A stretch of DNA of 64,000 bases from Seonamhaeicola algicola (GTDB lineage Bacteria > Bacteroidota > Bacteroidia > Flavobacteriales > Flavobacteriaceae). This document shows positions 27,680-37,374 of the stretch, piece after piece. The notes beneath the pieces were generated by a model. The model was not told where the DNA came from. It worked only from the letters and a program-made list of their open reading frames with translations, and did not search any database. Every line of letters begins with the position of its first letter. Within the stretch, counting starts at the first letter, position 1. The translations under genes were made by a program, and so were the position numbers. The DNA lies in assembly GCF_007997385.1 (NCBI RefSeq), contig NZ_VOSC01000033.1, positions 310,775 through 374,774 of the forward strand, in the 5' to 3' direction.

Positions 27680-30130
27680 TTATTTTGAAATTAATGCTAC
27701 ACTAACCGTTTCTAATCCTTCTGAGGTAATTGTACATGTAATATTTCCTGCCTCTTGAGTAGATTGTAAAATTGCTAAGCATTTACCGTGAAAAGCAGAG
27801 CGTTTATTTGCTTTAAAGGGCTCTAAACCCATACTGTTGCCATTACCAACACCTGCAATAATTGCTGGTCCTTCAACATTAAATTTTAATGTATTATTAG
27901 CCGTGGGCACTTCGTTTCCGTCCTTATCTAGAATTGTACATTCCACATAAATTACATCTTGCCCGTTGGCCTTCATTTCAGTTCTTCTGGTTTCAACTTT
28001 AATTTTTGCTGGAGCTCCTGCGGTTTTAACCACTTTTTCGGCTATTATACTTCCGTTTTTAAAAGACACTGCTTTTAGCTCTCCTGGTTGGTAAACAACA
28101 TCCCAACTTTGGTATTCAACAGCATTTAAATTATTTTTTTTCTTACCTAAAGATTTCCCATCTTGAAACAGCTCTACTTCATCACCGTTTGTATAACTAT
28201 GCACCGTTACCTTTTTACCTTCCATTCCTTTTAAATTCCAATGCGGAAATATGTGAACCATAGGCTTATTTGACCATTGACTTTGGTAAAAATAGTAACC
28301 ATCTTTTGGAAAACCAGCCAAATCAATAGGTGCAAAACATGATGAACGCGCAGGCCAACCAAAGGGTATTACTTCGCCTAAATAATCCCAACCTGTCCAG
28401 ATAAACATTCCCATGATGTTTGGATATTTTTTTGTCATACGCCATGCTTCCATACCAGGTTCACCAAGTATACCTCTACTTTCAACCCACTCATAAGCAT
28501 CGTTATGCTCGTAGTTCAGTTTATCCCACCATGCTTTTTTTTCTTCATTATATAAATATGTAGAACGTGGGTAAAATGATTGCGCAGATTGATGTTCTGT
28601 TATTACGCTTTTAATATCTTTTAAAAGATCTATTTCGTTTAAATAGCGTTCTTCAGTAATATAATTAAACCCATAAATATCACTTGTTGCAGCGGCTTCT
28701 TGGTTTGGCCTATTTGGGCTCCAATACCCATGCACACCATTTGTTACTGGCCTGTAATCTAAATTATGCACAATATTGGCCAATCTTTTACCTATAGCAA
28801 CCCCTTCATCTTTACTCATTTGATGAATTTCATTACCAATACTCCACATAATAACAGATGGGTGATTTCTATCTCTTAATAGCATATCTTGTAAATCTAT
28901 ATCTGCCCATTCTTTAAATTTATTGGCATAGAAATCTACAGGAATTCTTATTTTTTTACCGTTTTGAGTTGTCATTGGTTCTTTAATAAGTTCCCATTCA
29001 TCAAACGCCTCATTCATTACCAAAAAGCCCATACTATCGCACACTTTTAAAAACTCTTCAGAAAATGGGTTATGAGCGGTACGAACGGCGTTACTTCCCA
29101 TTTCACGAAGTTTTTCCAACTGGCGTTCTACTGTTCGTCTATAAATTGCAGCCCCTAGAGGTCCGCCCGCATGATGTAAACAAACACCTTTTAATTTTGT
29201 TACCTTTCCGTTTAGTTTAAAACCTTCGTTCTTGCTAAATTCTAATGTTCTAATACCTGTTTTGTTTTCTTCGGAATACACCACAACATCAGCTTCTAAA
29301 ATTTCTGTTTTAATAGTATACAGGTTAGGTGTTTCTTGACTCCAAACTTGCGGATTAGGCACTTCTAAAACACTATGCGCTGTTTCTTTTCTTGTTGAAG
29401 CAATAATGACACCATTTGAAATAGTAGCAACCGCTTCACCATTTGGAGCATAAGCGGTATGACGAATAATTACTGATTTCTCTTCAGAAAAATCATTTTG
29501 TACAGAAGTTTCAATTTTTATTTCGGCCTTTTTAGAAGTATAGTTATCTGCCACAATATAATTGCCCCAAATTGGTACATACAGCTTGTTTGTTTTTATT
29601 AAATGCACATGACGATAAATACCGGTACCAGTATACCACCTTGACCCTGGTTGACTTGAGTTATCTAGCTTAACTGTAATAACATTATTTCCTCCAAATT
29701 TGATATGATTGGTCATATCATAATGAAATGCAATATATCCTAGTGGTCTTTTACCAAGAGAGTGCCCATTTATAAATACCTCCGAATTTCTGTAAGCGCC
29801 ATCAAAATAAATAACAAAGCGCTTGTTTTTATCTTCTTTGGCTACTTGAAATGTTTTTCTGTAAGTTACTTTTCCTGTTTGCAACCAACCGCCGCGAGAG
29901 AATGATGGGTTGTTTTTACTAAAGTTGCCTTCAATACTCCAATCATGTGGTAAATTTACATTACGCCACAAAGTGTCATTAAAATTTACATCTTCAGAAT
30001 TTGAAATATCATTAGCGTAAAATTTCCAATTAAAATCAAAATTCTCTTTTGTATTAAGAGTTTGTGGGCTATTACAAGCCAAAACACACAACAATAATGC
30101 AAGCAACCCAAACTTAAATTTTACACGCAT
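27680..30130 (-). CDS. GH2 beta-galactosidase-like glycoside hydrolase, lipoprotein
   Basis: An 816-aa GH2 enzyme with lipobox VLAC (Cys19). Sugar-binding jelly roll with NFDFNWKFY, VNLPHDWSIEG and GAYRNSEVFINGHSLG; immunoglobulin-like domain; TIM barrel with VCLHHAGGPLG, RTAHNPFSEEFL, acid/base Glu434 in SIGNEIHQ and probable nucleophile Glu in VITEHQSAQ; then WTGWDYLGE and Bacteroidetes-type C-terminal beta domains (with DUF4982-like features). GH2 enzymes of agar and porphyran loci act as exo-beta-galactosidases. It lies between a sulfatase (2-base gap) and a BNR protein (4-base gap) in the middle of the long operon. Confidence 0.93.
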   Translation of the reverse strand: MRVKFKFGLLALLLCVLACNSPQTLNTKENFDFNWKFYANDISNSEDVNFNDTLWRNVNLPHDWSIEGNFSKNNPSFSRGGWLQTGKVTYRKTFQVAKEDKNKRFVIYFDGAYRNSEVFINGHSLGKRPLGYIAFHYDMTNHIKFGGNNVITVKLDNSSQPGSRWYTGTGIYRHVHLIKTNKLYVPIWGNYIVADNYTSKKAEIKIETSVQNDFSEEKSVIIRHTAYAPNGEAVATISNGVIIASTRKETAHSVLEVPNPQVWSQETPNLYTIKTEILEADVVVYSEENKTGIRTLEFSKNEGFKLNGKVTKLKGVCLHHAGGPLGAAIYRRTVERQLEKLREMGSNAVRTAHNPFSEEFLKVCDSMGFLVMNEAFDEWELIKEPMTTQNGKKIRIPVDFYANKFKEWADIDLQDMLLRDRNHPSVIMWSIGNEIHQMSKDEGVAIGKRLANIVHNLDYRPVTNGVHGYWSPNRPNQEAAATSDIYGFNYITEERYLNEIDLLKDIKSVITEHQSAQSFYPRSTYLYNEEKKAWWDKLNYEHNDAYEWVESRGILGEPGMEAWRMTKKYPNIMGMFIWTGWDYLGEVIPFGWPARSSCFAPIDLAGFPKDGYYFYQSQWSNKPMVHIFPHWNLKGMEGKKVTVHSYTNGDEVELFQDGKSLGKKKNNLNAVEYQSWDVVYQPGELKAVSFKNGSIIAEKVVKTAGAPAKIKVETRRTEMKANGQDVIYVECTILDKDGNEVPTANNTLKFNVEGPAIIAGVGNGNSMGLEPFKANKRSAFHGKCLAILQSTQEAGNITCTITSEGLETVSVALISK

Positions 30131-30132
30131 AG

Positions 30133-31968
30133 CTATAATTTTAACTTATAATCATGTGCACCTGGTGCAAAATTGCTTCTGTATATTTCTTTACCTGTAA
30201 CACGACTTCCTTTACCCCAACCAACTTCAACACGGTTATCACCCAATACAATATTGATGAGTTTTTCTTTCATTTTCTCAGCAATTTTTTCATACTTTTT
30301 GTTGAAGGCTAAATTATTAACTTCATGAGGATCATTTTTTGTATCGTATAAAGCTGGATCTAAATCTTCATAAGATGCATTAAGCGCCCATTCCATATTT
30401 TCACCTCTGGTTTTGTTTGGGCGGGTTTGTATAGAAAACATAAAATCTTTGGTACGAATAAATGCTCTTGGGCCAGTTACCGCATGGGCTTCTCCAATAA
30501 CATAATCTCTTTTTGGCGCCTTATTAGCAGCTACTTTAGCTAAATCCATACCATCTAAATATTTAAACGTTTCAGTTTTAATATTAGCACCAGCAGCAGA
30601 AAGGATTGTTGGCGCTATATCTACAAACTCAGTAAATTCTTCAACCACTTTTCCTGCTGGAAATTTATTCTCATCTGAAGAAATTACAACTATAGGATTG
30701 TGTGAATCAATATTCCATGGTGTAAATTTTGAAACTGCTCCGTGATCGTTTAATTTCCAACCATGATCTCCGTTTACATATACTATTAAATACGGTTTAT
30801 TTTTTTTCTTGTTGTAGGCTATAAAATCATCTACTGCCTTACCTATCAAATTGTCTCCATAAGCACAAAAGGCAAAGTAATCTTGAATCATTTTTTGTTT
30901 TTCTTCATCTGTAAAATGATTTGTATAACTACTTTTTACTTGCTTTAAAAATTGTTTGGGCATAGTTTTTAATTCCTTTTCGTTAAACTCAGGAATTTTG
31001 TATGTGTGTTTTTTAAAACGCTCTCTGTAGGATGCCGGAGGCAATACTGGTGTGTGTGGAAAATCGAAACCTATATAGAAAAACTGAGGTTTATTTTCAT
31101 TAATGCCATTTACAGTTTGAGATCCGAATGAAAAAGTTTCTTCTTCATTTTTTAAATATTCATCAAAAATTTTAACGTAATACCCATCTCTAGTTTCACC
31201 TGCTTTTCTGGAGCTTACACCAGCTAAAATACCTGGAGAAAATGGTGTTTGAGGCCCTTTCTTTTCATTATAATGTCTTAGCAAATCATATTTTTCATGC
31301 GCTTTTTGGGCAGTGCCTTTGTACTTAGGAAATTCATTTTCTAAACGTTCAGATATATACTCAAACTCTCCTTTAGGAGTCACAAAATACTCCATACTTT
31401 TAAATGGCTTGTCTAACTTTTTACCATCCATTTCATAGAACCAATCTTTTCCCCATCCTGTAAACCCATCTTTTCTTAATTGTTTAAAATCGAAGTTATT
31501 TTGGTAAATATTGTAATTCTTAGACTTCCCGTTTTCAACCGTTTTTAATCTAACCCCTAATTTTCCAATACGCAGTGTTTGATATCCTAAGCTAGCCAGT
31601 TGTTCTGGAAAAGTAGGCTTACTATGTTCTGCCTTATTATGGTGGTATTCAAATTCATATACTCCAGAACGAAATGGATACCTTCCTGAATGCATAGACG
31701 CTCTTGATGGCGCACAGCCTGAAGCCTGACAATAGGTATTAATAAACGTGGTACCCATTTCTGTTAAACGATCTATATTTGGAGACTCTACATACCCAAG
31801 CTCACTCATTTCATTTCCAGTTAACATTTTATTAAATGCTCGAACGGCATCATACCTATGATCATCAGTTACTATCCAAAGTACATTTGGTTTTTCTTGT
31901 GCAAACGCATTGGGTTTAGCTATAAAAAGCAAGCTAAAAAACAGCAAAAAAGTGGTTATTTTTTTCAT
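30133..31968 (-). CDS. Type I sulfatase, secreted (long form)
   Basis: A 611-aa S1 sulfatase with signal peptide (KPNAFAQ). Metal site [10 protein letters not shown] (Asp35, Asp36), formylglycine motif [14 protein letters not shown] (Cys85), and a second metal region [13 protein letters not shown]. It is longer than the other sulfatases here because of insertions around residues 140-250, with many Lys and Asn residues. It follows another sulfatase by 13 bases and precedes GH2 by 2 bases, so desulfation and galactoside removal are probably coupled. Exact sulfate position unknown. Confidence 0.94.
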   Translation of the reverse strand: MKKITTFLLFFSLLFIAKPNAFAQEKPNVLWIVTDDHRYDAVRAFNKMLTGNEMSELGYVESPNIDRLTEMGTTFINTYCQASGCAPSRASMHSGRYPFRSGVYEFEYHHNKAEHSKPTFPEQLASLGYQTLRIGKLGVRLKTVENGKSKNYNIYQNNFDFKQLRKDGFTGWGKDWFYEMDGKKLDKPFKSMEYFVTPKGEFEYISERLENEFPKYKGTAQKAHEKYDLLRHYNEKKGPQTPFSPGILAGVSSRKAGETRDGYYVKIFDEYLKNEEETFSFGSQTVNGINENKPQFFYIGFDFPHTPVLPPASYRERFKKHTYKIPEFNEKELKTMPKQFLKQVKSSYTNHFTDEEKQKMIQDYFAFCAYGDNLIGKAVDDFIAYNKKKNKPYLIVYVNGDHGWKLNDHGAVSKFTPWNIDSHNPIVVISSDENKFPAGKVVEEFTEFVDIAPTILSAAGANIKTETFKYLDGMDLAKVAANKAPKRDYVIGEAHAVTGPRAFIRTKDFMFSIQTRPNKTRGENMEWALNASYEDLDPALYDTKNDPHEVNNLAFNKKYEKIAEKMKEKLINIVLGDNRVEVGWGKGSRVTGKEIYRSNFAPGAHDYKLKL

Positions 31969-31981
31969 TTTAGTTTAATGT

Positions 31982-33580
31982 TTATTTAGTTTTTAATGGG
32001 GCAACTTTACCATAGCCGCCTTTGGGCGCATCATGAGCGGTTGCGTGTTGATCAAATCTTGGGATGACTTTTTTAAGTTCATCGCGCTCTTTTCTGTGCG
32101 CTTCAGATACTTTACTCCAATCTTTAATTTTAGGAAAGCTTATTAAATCTTTTGGATATTTACTAACGTCATACCATACGTTATTACCATCTTTCATTAC
32201 TAAATTTCCTCTAATAATGGTAGTTTCTTTATGATAGCCATACACCCAATCTCTATGTTTTGGTTTATTTGTGGTTAAGAAAGGCATTAAACTTTCTCCA
32301 TTCATCTCATAAGAATCTGGAATTGTAACACCACCTAAATCGGCTATTGTTGGAATTAAATCTGATATATTTGCCAAAACATTTTGCGCTCCTTTTTTAG
32401 TTAAATTCATACCAGGGGCATAAATAATTAAAGGCACATGTGTTCCTTTTTGTGAAACTGGACTAGACTTACCATAACCACTGGTACCATTATCTGCACA
32501 AAAAATGAAAACAGTATTATTCTCTATACCTAATTCTTTAAACTTATTTAAATATTGCCACACTTGGTAGTCTAGATAATTAATATGCGTGTGAATACCA
32601 TTTTCAGTTATAGTTCCGTAATCATTATAAACACCATTATCACCTGTTACTTTTGGTTTTGTACGTGTGTATTTTTTTCCATCCCAGTTAATTTTAGGTG
32701 TCCCTGGCCATTTACCTTCGTTATTTGGATGAAGAAAATCCCAAGCATCATGCCCCAAATGGCTTGTATGATATACAAAAAATGGTTTTCCTTCTTTAGC
32801 TTTACGTTCTATAAAATCAAAAGTAAACTCTAATTCTACATCTGGACCAAAAGTGTTAAGTCCAAATTCCTTTTCTGATTTTTTATCATTTGGCCACCAA
32901 ACAAATTTTTCTTTGGTATCAGGGTGATTCATTAACTGCACATGAGGTTGCCAGTACCACCCAGATTGCACATAACTTTTTTTATGAATTGGCTTATTAG
33001 TATCGGCATTATAAATTACTTTTTTACCCGCTTTCTTTCTTGTTTCTAACCTAAAATCTGTGGTGTGAATAGCTGTATTATATGATCCTTCTCCTGGAGT
33101 AAAACAACCTTCATCAAAAGGAAACCCTTCAATACTCATTTGAGTTTTTCCTGCCCAAAATGTTGCGTAACCACCCGCTTTAGCTACATGAGCAATACTA
33201 TGTGGCGAACTATCATATAAATCCCATACGCCTTTTCCATTAGGCGCTTTTCCTTTGTCTTTATTATGCCACCATTTGTGTAAATGTGCATAACGCCCCG
33301 TCATCATCATAGCTCTACTTGGCCCACATACTGTAGCTGCCCAAGCCGTTTTCACATAACAGCCTTCTTCAGCTATTTTATCAAGCGTAGGCGTTTTTGC
33401 TTTATATTTCACATCTGATGTTGTTCCGCCTTTAGGCGGACTCCATACTGTTGACCCATAAATTGGTAATTCTCTAGCGCTAATATCATCTGCAAAAAGG
33501 AGTACAATATTTGGCTGTTTTTGCGCATTTCCTATTAAAAAAGAAAGCATACAAACGTTTAAAAACACTTTTAATTTCAT
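31982..33580 (-). CDS. Type I sulfatase, secreted
   Basis: A 532-aa S1 sulfatase with signal peptide (LIGNAQ). Metal site FADDISARELP, formylglycine motif CGPSRAMMMTGRYA (Cys85), and later motif FCADNGTSGYGKS. The insertion GGTTSDVKYKAKTPTLDKI before the core helix and a YGYHKETTIIRG segment resemble a sulfatase type common in marine Bacteroidetes and Planctomycetes loci. It is the second gene after the larger BNR protein (14-base gap) and is followed by another sulfatase. Confidence 0.93.
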   Translation of the reverse strand: MKLKVFLNVCMLSFLIGNAQKQPNIVLLFADDISARELPIYGSTVWSPPKGGTTSDVKYKAKTPTLDKIAEEGCYVKTAWAATVCGPSRAMMMTGRYAHLHKWWHNKDKGKAPNGKGVWDLYDSSPHSIAHVAKAGGYATFWAGKTQMSIEGFPFDEGCFTPGEGSYNTAIHTTDFRLETRKKAGKKVIYNADTNKPIHKKSYVQSGWYWQPHVQLMNHPDTKEKFVWWPNDKKSEKEFGLNTFGPDVELEFTFDFIERKAKEGKPFFVYHTSHLGHDAWDFLHPNNEGKWPGTPKINWDGKKYTRTKPKVTGDNGVYNDYGTITENGIHTHINYLDYQVWQYLNKFKELGIENNTVFIFCADNGTSGYGKSSPVSQKGTHVPLIIYAPGMNLTKKGAQNVLANISDLIPTIADLGGVTIPDSYEMNGESLMPFLTTNKPKHRDWVYGYHKETTIIRGNLVMKDGNNVWYDVSKYPKDLISFPKIKDWSKVSEAHRKERDELKKVIPRFDQHATAHDAPKGGYGKVAPLKTK

Positions 33581-33594
33581 GCTATTTAATTTTA

Positions 33595-36183
33595 TTAATT
33601 GTTGTTTATTAAAGCCTTAAACCAGCCGCTTCCCCATGCTGCGCACCAAAGCACATTTTCATTGTATGGGTCTGGTTTAAAGTCGGTCATTTTATCAGGC
33701 TGCCCTATACCTTTGTTAATCTTACTCCAGCTTTCGCCATTGTCTTTGGTTATGTATAACCCCGGATTTTTAAAGTTTTTATGGTAAGGCACATTTACTG
33801 TTATGATATTTGAATTAACTGGAGACACTTCTGTTTGCCATACATATGGTGCTTTGAAAAACTTTTTCCAATTCTTACCATTGTCTGTACTCTTCCATAC
33901 ACCACCGGCTTCATAGGGTCCGAAATTAGAGCCCGCTGATAGATACATTGCTTTAGTATTTCTATCTATAAACAGGTTGTTAACGGATTCTATTTGAGAT
34001 GGAATTTTCATCTTTTCCCAAGTTAAAGCACCATTTGTAGATTTGTACAATCCGCCAACGTGGTGTTTATTTCTTTGGTTTACTGAGGCATACATAATTT
34101 TTGGGTTTTTAGGATCCATTGTTAGCCTTCGCACGCTACCTAATTCTGGCAAACCTTTATTACTAAGCGTCCAATTATAACCACCGTCATTGGATTTGTA
34201 CACACCATATTTCCCTTTAGACATGACGTCTTCCTTTGGAGATACTCCAACCTCTTGTACTACATGCCTAATGGCTGTGAAATACATGCTATTTGGTGTT
34301 TCAGGGTCTATAATTAACGAACCTTGAAAAGCAATACCCCTATACTCAGGGTTTTTTCCTTCAAAAATTGTTGCTATATTTTCCCAAGTTTTTCCGCCAT
34401 TGGTTGTTCTTCTCAGTTTTCCTCGGTGCTCTTGCCTCCAACTTAAAATATAAATTGTATTAGGTTTTTTTGGATGCACAGCTACTGTTGATGTAGAATG
34501 AGAGGCATGATTACCGCTATGGTCATGCACTTGCCCTTCAATTTGTTTTACAGCTACTGCATTTTTGTCAGGATAATTGCCTAGTGGTGCTGTTTGCCAT
34601 AAACCATGCTCGCCACTACAAAGTAAGTATCTGTCTTTAATTCCTGTTTCTAACAGCATAAAACGCCCTGGTAAATTACTATTACCTCTACCAACCCATG
34701 TATTACTACCTGGTGCCGTTTCATAATCATCAATTTGTTGCCAAGTTTTACCACCATCATTTGAACGTTGTGTTTGTTGTTGTACGCCAATAAACACTTC
34801 GCCTTTAGCATTTATTGCTAAACTTCTACTGCCAAATCTTACTTCGTGTAATTCAGCATTTGCTTTAGCCACATGCGAAAAATCAACATTTGCCCCTATG
34901 TTAAACCCCTTACTTAGCCAATATGCCTTATCTTTTTCTTGATCCCAGTACGTTCCTGCCCGTGCACAAATTTTCCAAGTTTTGCCTCCATCTTCCGTTT
35001 TCCAAGCATCACCCGGACCAAAACTTTTATCATGACGCTGGTTAGCAACTAAATAAATCTCATTTTTATTTAAAGGGTTTACAGCCATTCTGTTGAAAAT
35101 GGAATAGGTGTTTTCTGGAAACTTTGGGTACACTTTTCTTGAGTCCGTATCAAACCAATAACTTAACACACGGTGGTAGTTATTTCTGTGATATTTATCA
35201 GTTATCATATTATAGTTTACACCCAAATTACCGGTAATATTCTCCCAAGTTTTTCCACCATTTGTACTTTTATACACACCGCCTTTTGTTGTAATAGTTT
35301 TTCCATTAGGTTCATACACCGTTTGTTCTAATAGATATAAAACAAACTCTTTAGTTTTTGAATTGTAATAAGATGAAAGGTCTCTAGGTAAATTATTTGG
35401 CAACCCTTTTGCACTAGGTTTCCAAGTTTCTCCGGTATCATTACTCACAAAAAAACCATAATTAGTAGCAATGTACATTTGATTTGGTGTTACAGGATTA
35501 ATAATGATACGGGCAACATCTAAATCTTTTGAAATAGTATTGGCTACCTTTTTCCATGTTTTACCATGATCTGTGGTTTTTAAAACATAGCCATAACTGG
35601 CTATTTTGTTTTTTTTACCACGGATTAATTTTTGTGAACGATGATTGTATTTTACATTCCAAAAATCTCCAGCCCCTACAAACCAAATAGCGTCATTTGC
35701 TGGATGAATAGCTAATTTTGTATGGGCATTATATGCCGATTTTTCGGCTCTCGGTATGGTATATACTAATTCCCAGTTTCTTCCGCGGTTTGTAGTTTTA
35801 AATATTTTTCCGCGTCTTTCTAAAGCTAAGCCAAAGTCTGGATTCTTCTTAGAAAAGGCAATGTCTAGAACGCGCTCTAAACATTTTCCATCACCGTCAT
35901 AATCTTTAATAGAATGCCATGATTTACCATTATCCCATGTGCCATAACTAACATGCATATCTGGCCCCATAAACATCACATTAGTATCTGTAGGATGGCA
36001 CCAAAACTCTTCGTTGTAACCAGACATTCCTGGCCCGAAGTTTTTCCACTCCACAGATTGATCTGATGTTACTCTTTCACTTTTTATTTTTTTGAAAAAA
36101 GACTCATTATTTTTTTGAGCATAAACACCGTTTAACACTACAAAAAGCCCCCATACGCATAACTTTTTAAAACACATATCCAT
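33595..36183 (-). CDS. Large secreted BNR/Asp-box double beta-propeller protein (paralogue 2)
   Basis: A paralogue of the 853-aa BNR protein further along the operon, of the same length and domain order, with about a dozen Asp-box motifs (TTDHGKTWKKV, STNGGKTWENI, TEDGGKTWKIC). Shared blocks include GPGMSGYNEEFWCHPT and SGEHGLWQTAPLGNYPDK. An in-frame ATG exists 7 codons upstream (36204), but a perfect -7 element TAGCTTTG overlaps it, so the start is placed at the downstream ATG, which gives a good signal peptide (CVWGLFVVLNGVYAQ); the next ATG (36177) is also possible. It is the first gene of the operon BNR2-sulfatase-sulfatase-GH2-BNR1-esterase. Molecular activity unknown. Confidence 0.78.
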   Translation of the reverse strand: MDMCFKKLCVWGLFVVLNGVYAQKNNESFFKKIKSERVTSDQSVEWKNFGPGMSGYNEEFWCHPTDTNVMFMGPDMHVSYGTWDNGKSWHSIKDYDGDGKCLERVLDIAFSKKNPDFGLALERRGKIFKTTNRGRNWELVYTIPRAEKSAYNAHTKLAIHPANDAIWFVGAGDFWNVKYNHRSQKLIRGKKNKIASYGYVLKTTDHGKTWKKVANTISKDLDVARIIINPVTPNQMYIATNYGFFVSNDTGETWKPSAKGLPNNLPRDLSSYYNSKTKEFVLYLLEQTVYEPNGKTITTKGGVYKSTNGGKTWENITGNLGVNYNMITDKYHRNNYHRVLSYWFDTDSRKVYPKFPENTYSIFNRMAVNPLNKNEIYLVANQRHDKSFGPGDAWKTEDGGKTWKICARAGTYWDQEKDKAYWLSKGFNIGANVDFSHVAKANAELHEVRFGSRSLAINAKGEVFIGVQQQTQRSNDGGKTWQQIDDYETAPGSNTWVGRGNSNLPGRFMLLETGIKDRYLLCSGEHGLWQTAPLGNYPDKNAVAVKQIEGQVHDHSGNHASHSTSTVAVHPKKPNTIYILSWRQEHRGKLRRTTNGGKTWENIATIFEGKNPEYRGIAFQGSLIIDPETPNSMYFTAIRHVVQEVGVSPKEDVMSKGKYGVYKSNDGGYNWTLSNKGLPELGSVRRLTMDPKNPKIMYASVNQRNKHHVGGLYKSTNGALTWEKMKIPSQIESVNNLFIDRNTKAMYLSAGSNFGPYEAGGVWKSTDNGKNWKKFFKAPYVWQTEVSPVNSNIITVNVPYHKNFKNPGLYITKDNGESWSKINKGIGQPDKMTDFKPDPYNENVLWCAAWGSGWFKALINNN

Positions 36184-36201
36184 ACATTTTTTGAATATTA
36201 A

Positions 36202-36209
36202 CAAAGCTA
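36202..36209 (-). promoter_or_regulatory. Bacteroidetes -7 element before the BNR2 operon
   Basis: TAGCTTTG on the minus strand is an exact TAnnTTTG match about 20 bases before the chosen BNR2 start codon. No clear -33 element is seen at the standard distance. It suggests that the BNR-GH2-sulfatase operon can be transcribed separately from the planctomycete-type operon upstream. Confidence 0.45.
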
Positions 36210-36304
36210 TGTCAACTATTGAAATAGGGGAATTACAAATGATTTAGATTTGTACTGAAATGGTTTTTATAAATGATTACACCTTAATTTTAGATATACA
36301 ATAA

Positions 36305-37369
36305 TTATACTCTGTGTAATTTATAAGGATAAACGTTTCCTGCGTTCCATTGGCATACATACAGGTTTTTATCATTGTCTACACACACATCATGACAGTG
36401 CTTAAAAATGGGGGCATCCTGATACATTATTTTCAGCTTTCCATTTTTATATTTTGGCTTTGTACCTCCGGGATTTGAAACTACTTTATGGTTTTTGTCT
36501 AGAATTGTTACAAAACCTCTATTCATTTTCATGTTATAATTGCCTTCTTCCATACCAAAGCAAACACCAGAATATAGGTTATCTCCATTAATAACAGGTC
36601 TACTTACATAAGCTCCTGGTAAATAATAGGTTTCTATGAATTTACCATTTAAAGTAAATCGTTTAAAGGCATTCTTAATACGTGCAGAACATAGTAGAGT
36701 TGGGTTATTGGGATCTCGCGTATCTAACGCAACGCCATGAGCCTGTTTAAACTTAGCTTCTTGCAGAAAACTATCGCCGCCAAATTTCCTAATAAAATTA
36801 CCCTTGGCATCATACTGTAAAATAAATTGAGAACCATAACCATCAGCAATGTACACATCGCCATTAGGCCCAATAGCTGTTTCTGTTGGACGGAAATGCA
36901 TGTTAGATTTGTAGGCGCCATTATCTTTTGGCGAATCGAAAGTTTTAACAATGGTTCCTGTTAAAGTTGTTTTTATAACCTTGCCTAAGTTAGGATCTGT
37001 TATATATAAATATTCGTCATCACCTTCATCATGTAAAGTCAATCCATGACCTCCTGGAAGTTTCAGCGTCCAATTATCTAAAAGCTTTCCAGATTTATCA
37101 TAAATAAGTATGTTATTTTTAACATGATCGGTAAGCATAAATAATCTGCCTTTTTTATCCATTACCATTTCATGACAATTCTTTACTGGATGGTTTTTTG
37201 GGTTTAGATTTCCCCATTCTAACTCTAAACGATACTTAAAATTACCGTGACCTAAAATTGTCTCGCTTAATTTTGGTTTAGATGCCATTATATAAAATGG
37301 CACTGACGAAACCAAAGTAGAAGCTGCTATAGCTTTTGTAGATGATTTGATAAATGTGCGTCTTTCCAT
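36305..37369 (-). CDS. Tat-exported NHL-repeat/six-bladed propeller protein of unknown function
   Basis: A 354-aa protein whose N-terminus MERRTFIKSSTKAIAAS is a twin-arginine-type signal. The rest is NHL-like blades (CHEMVMDKKGRLFMLTD, LTLHDEGDDEYLYITDP, ETAIGPNGDVYIADGYG, HGVALDTRDPNNPTLLC, HDVCVDNDKNLYVCQW) that would build a six-bladed propeller, as in peptidylglycine-lyase-like and SMP-30-like proteins. Paired HxxxxD motifs at blade starts (NCHEMV, KHCHDVC) could bind a metal. It is the last gene of a three-gene operon with a DUF1501 protein (5-base gap) and a cytochrome-type lipoprotein. Substrate unknown; Tat export suggests a folded, perhaps cofactor- or metal-loaded protein. Confidence 0.75.
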   Translation of the reverse strand: MERRTFIKSSTKAIAASTLVSSVPFYIMASKPKLSETILGHGNFKYRLELEWGNLNPKNHPVKNCHEMVMDKKGRLFMLTDHVKNNILIYDKSGKLLDNWTLKLPGGHGLTLHDEGDDEYLYITDPNLGKVIKTTLTGTIVKTFDSPKDNGAYKSNMHFRPTETAIGPNGDVYIADGYGSQFILQYDAKGNFIRKFGGDSFLQEAKFKQAHGVALDTRDPNNPTLLCSARIKNAFKRFTLNGKFIETYYLPGAYVSRPVINGDNLYSGVCFGMEEGNYNMKMNRGFVTILDKNHKVVSNPGGTKPKYKNGKLKIMYQDAPIFKHCHDVCVDNDKNLYVCQWNAGNVYPYKLHRV

Positions 37370-37374
37370 TATAC

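Noticed and set aside
25114-36183. Sialidase or xyloglucanase label for the BNR proteins
   Set aside because: Asp-boxes are structural and shared by unrelated propellers; no sialidase Arg triad or GH74 catalytic Asp pair could be identified.
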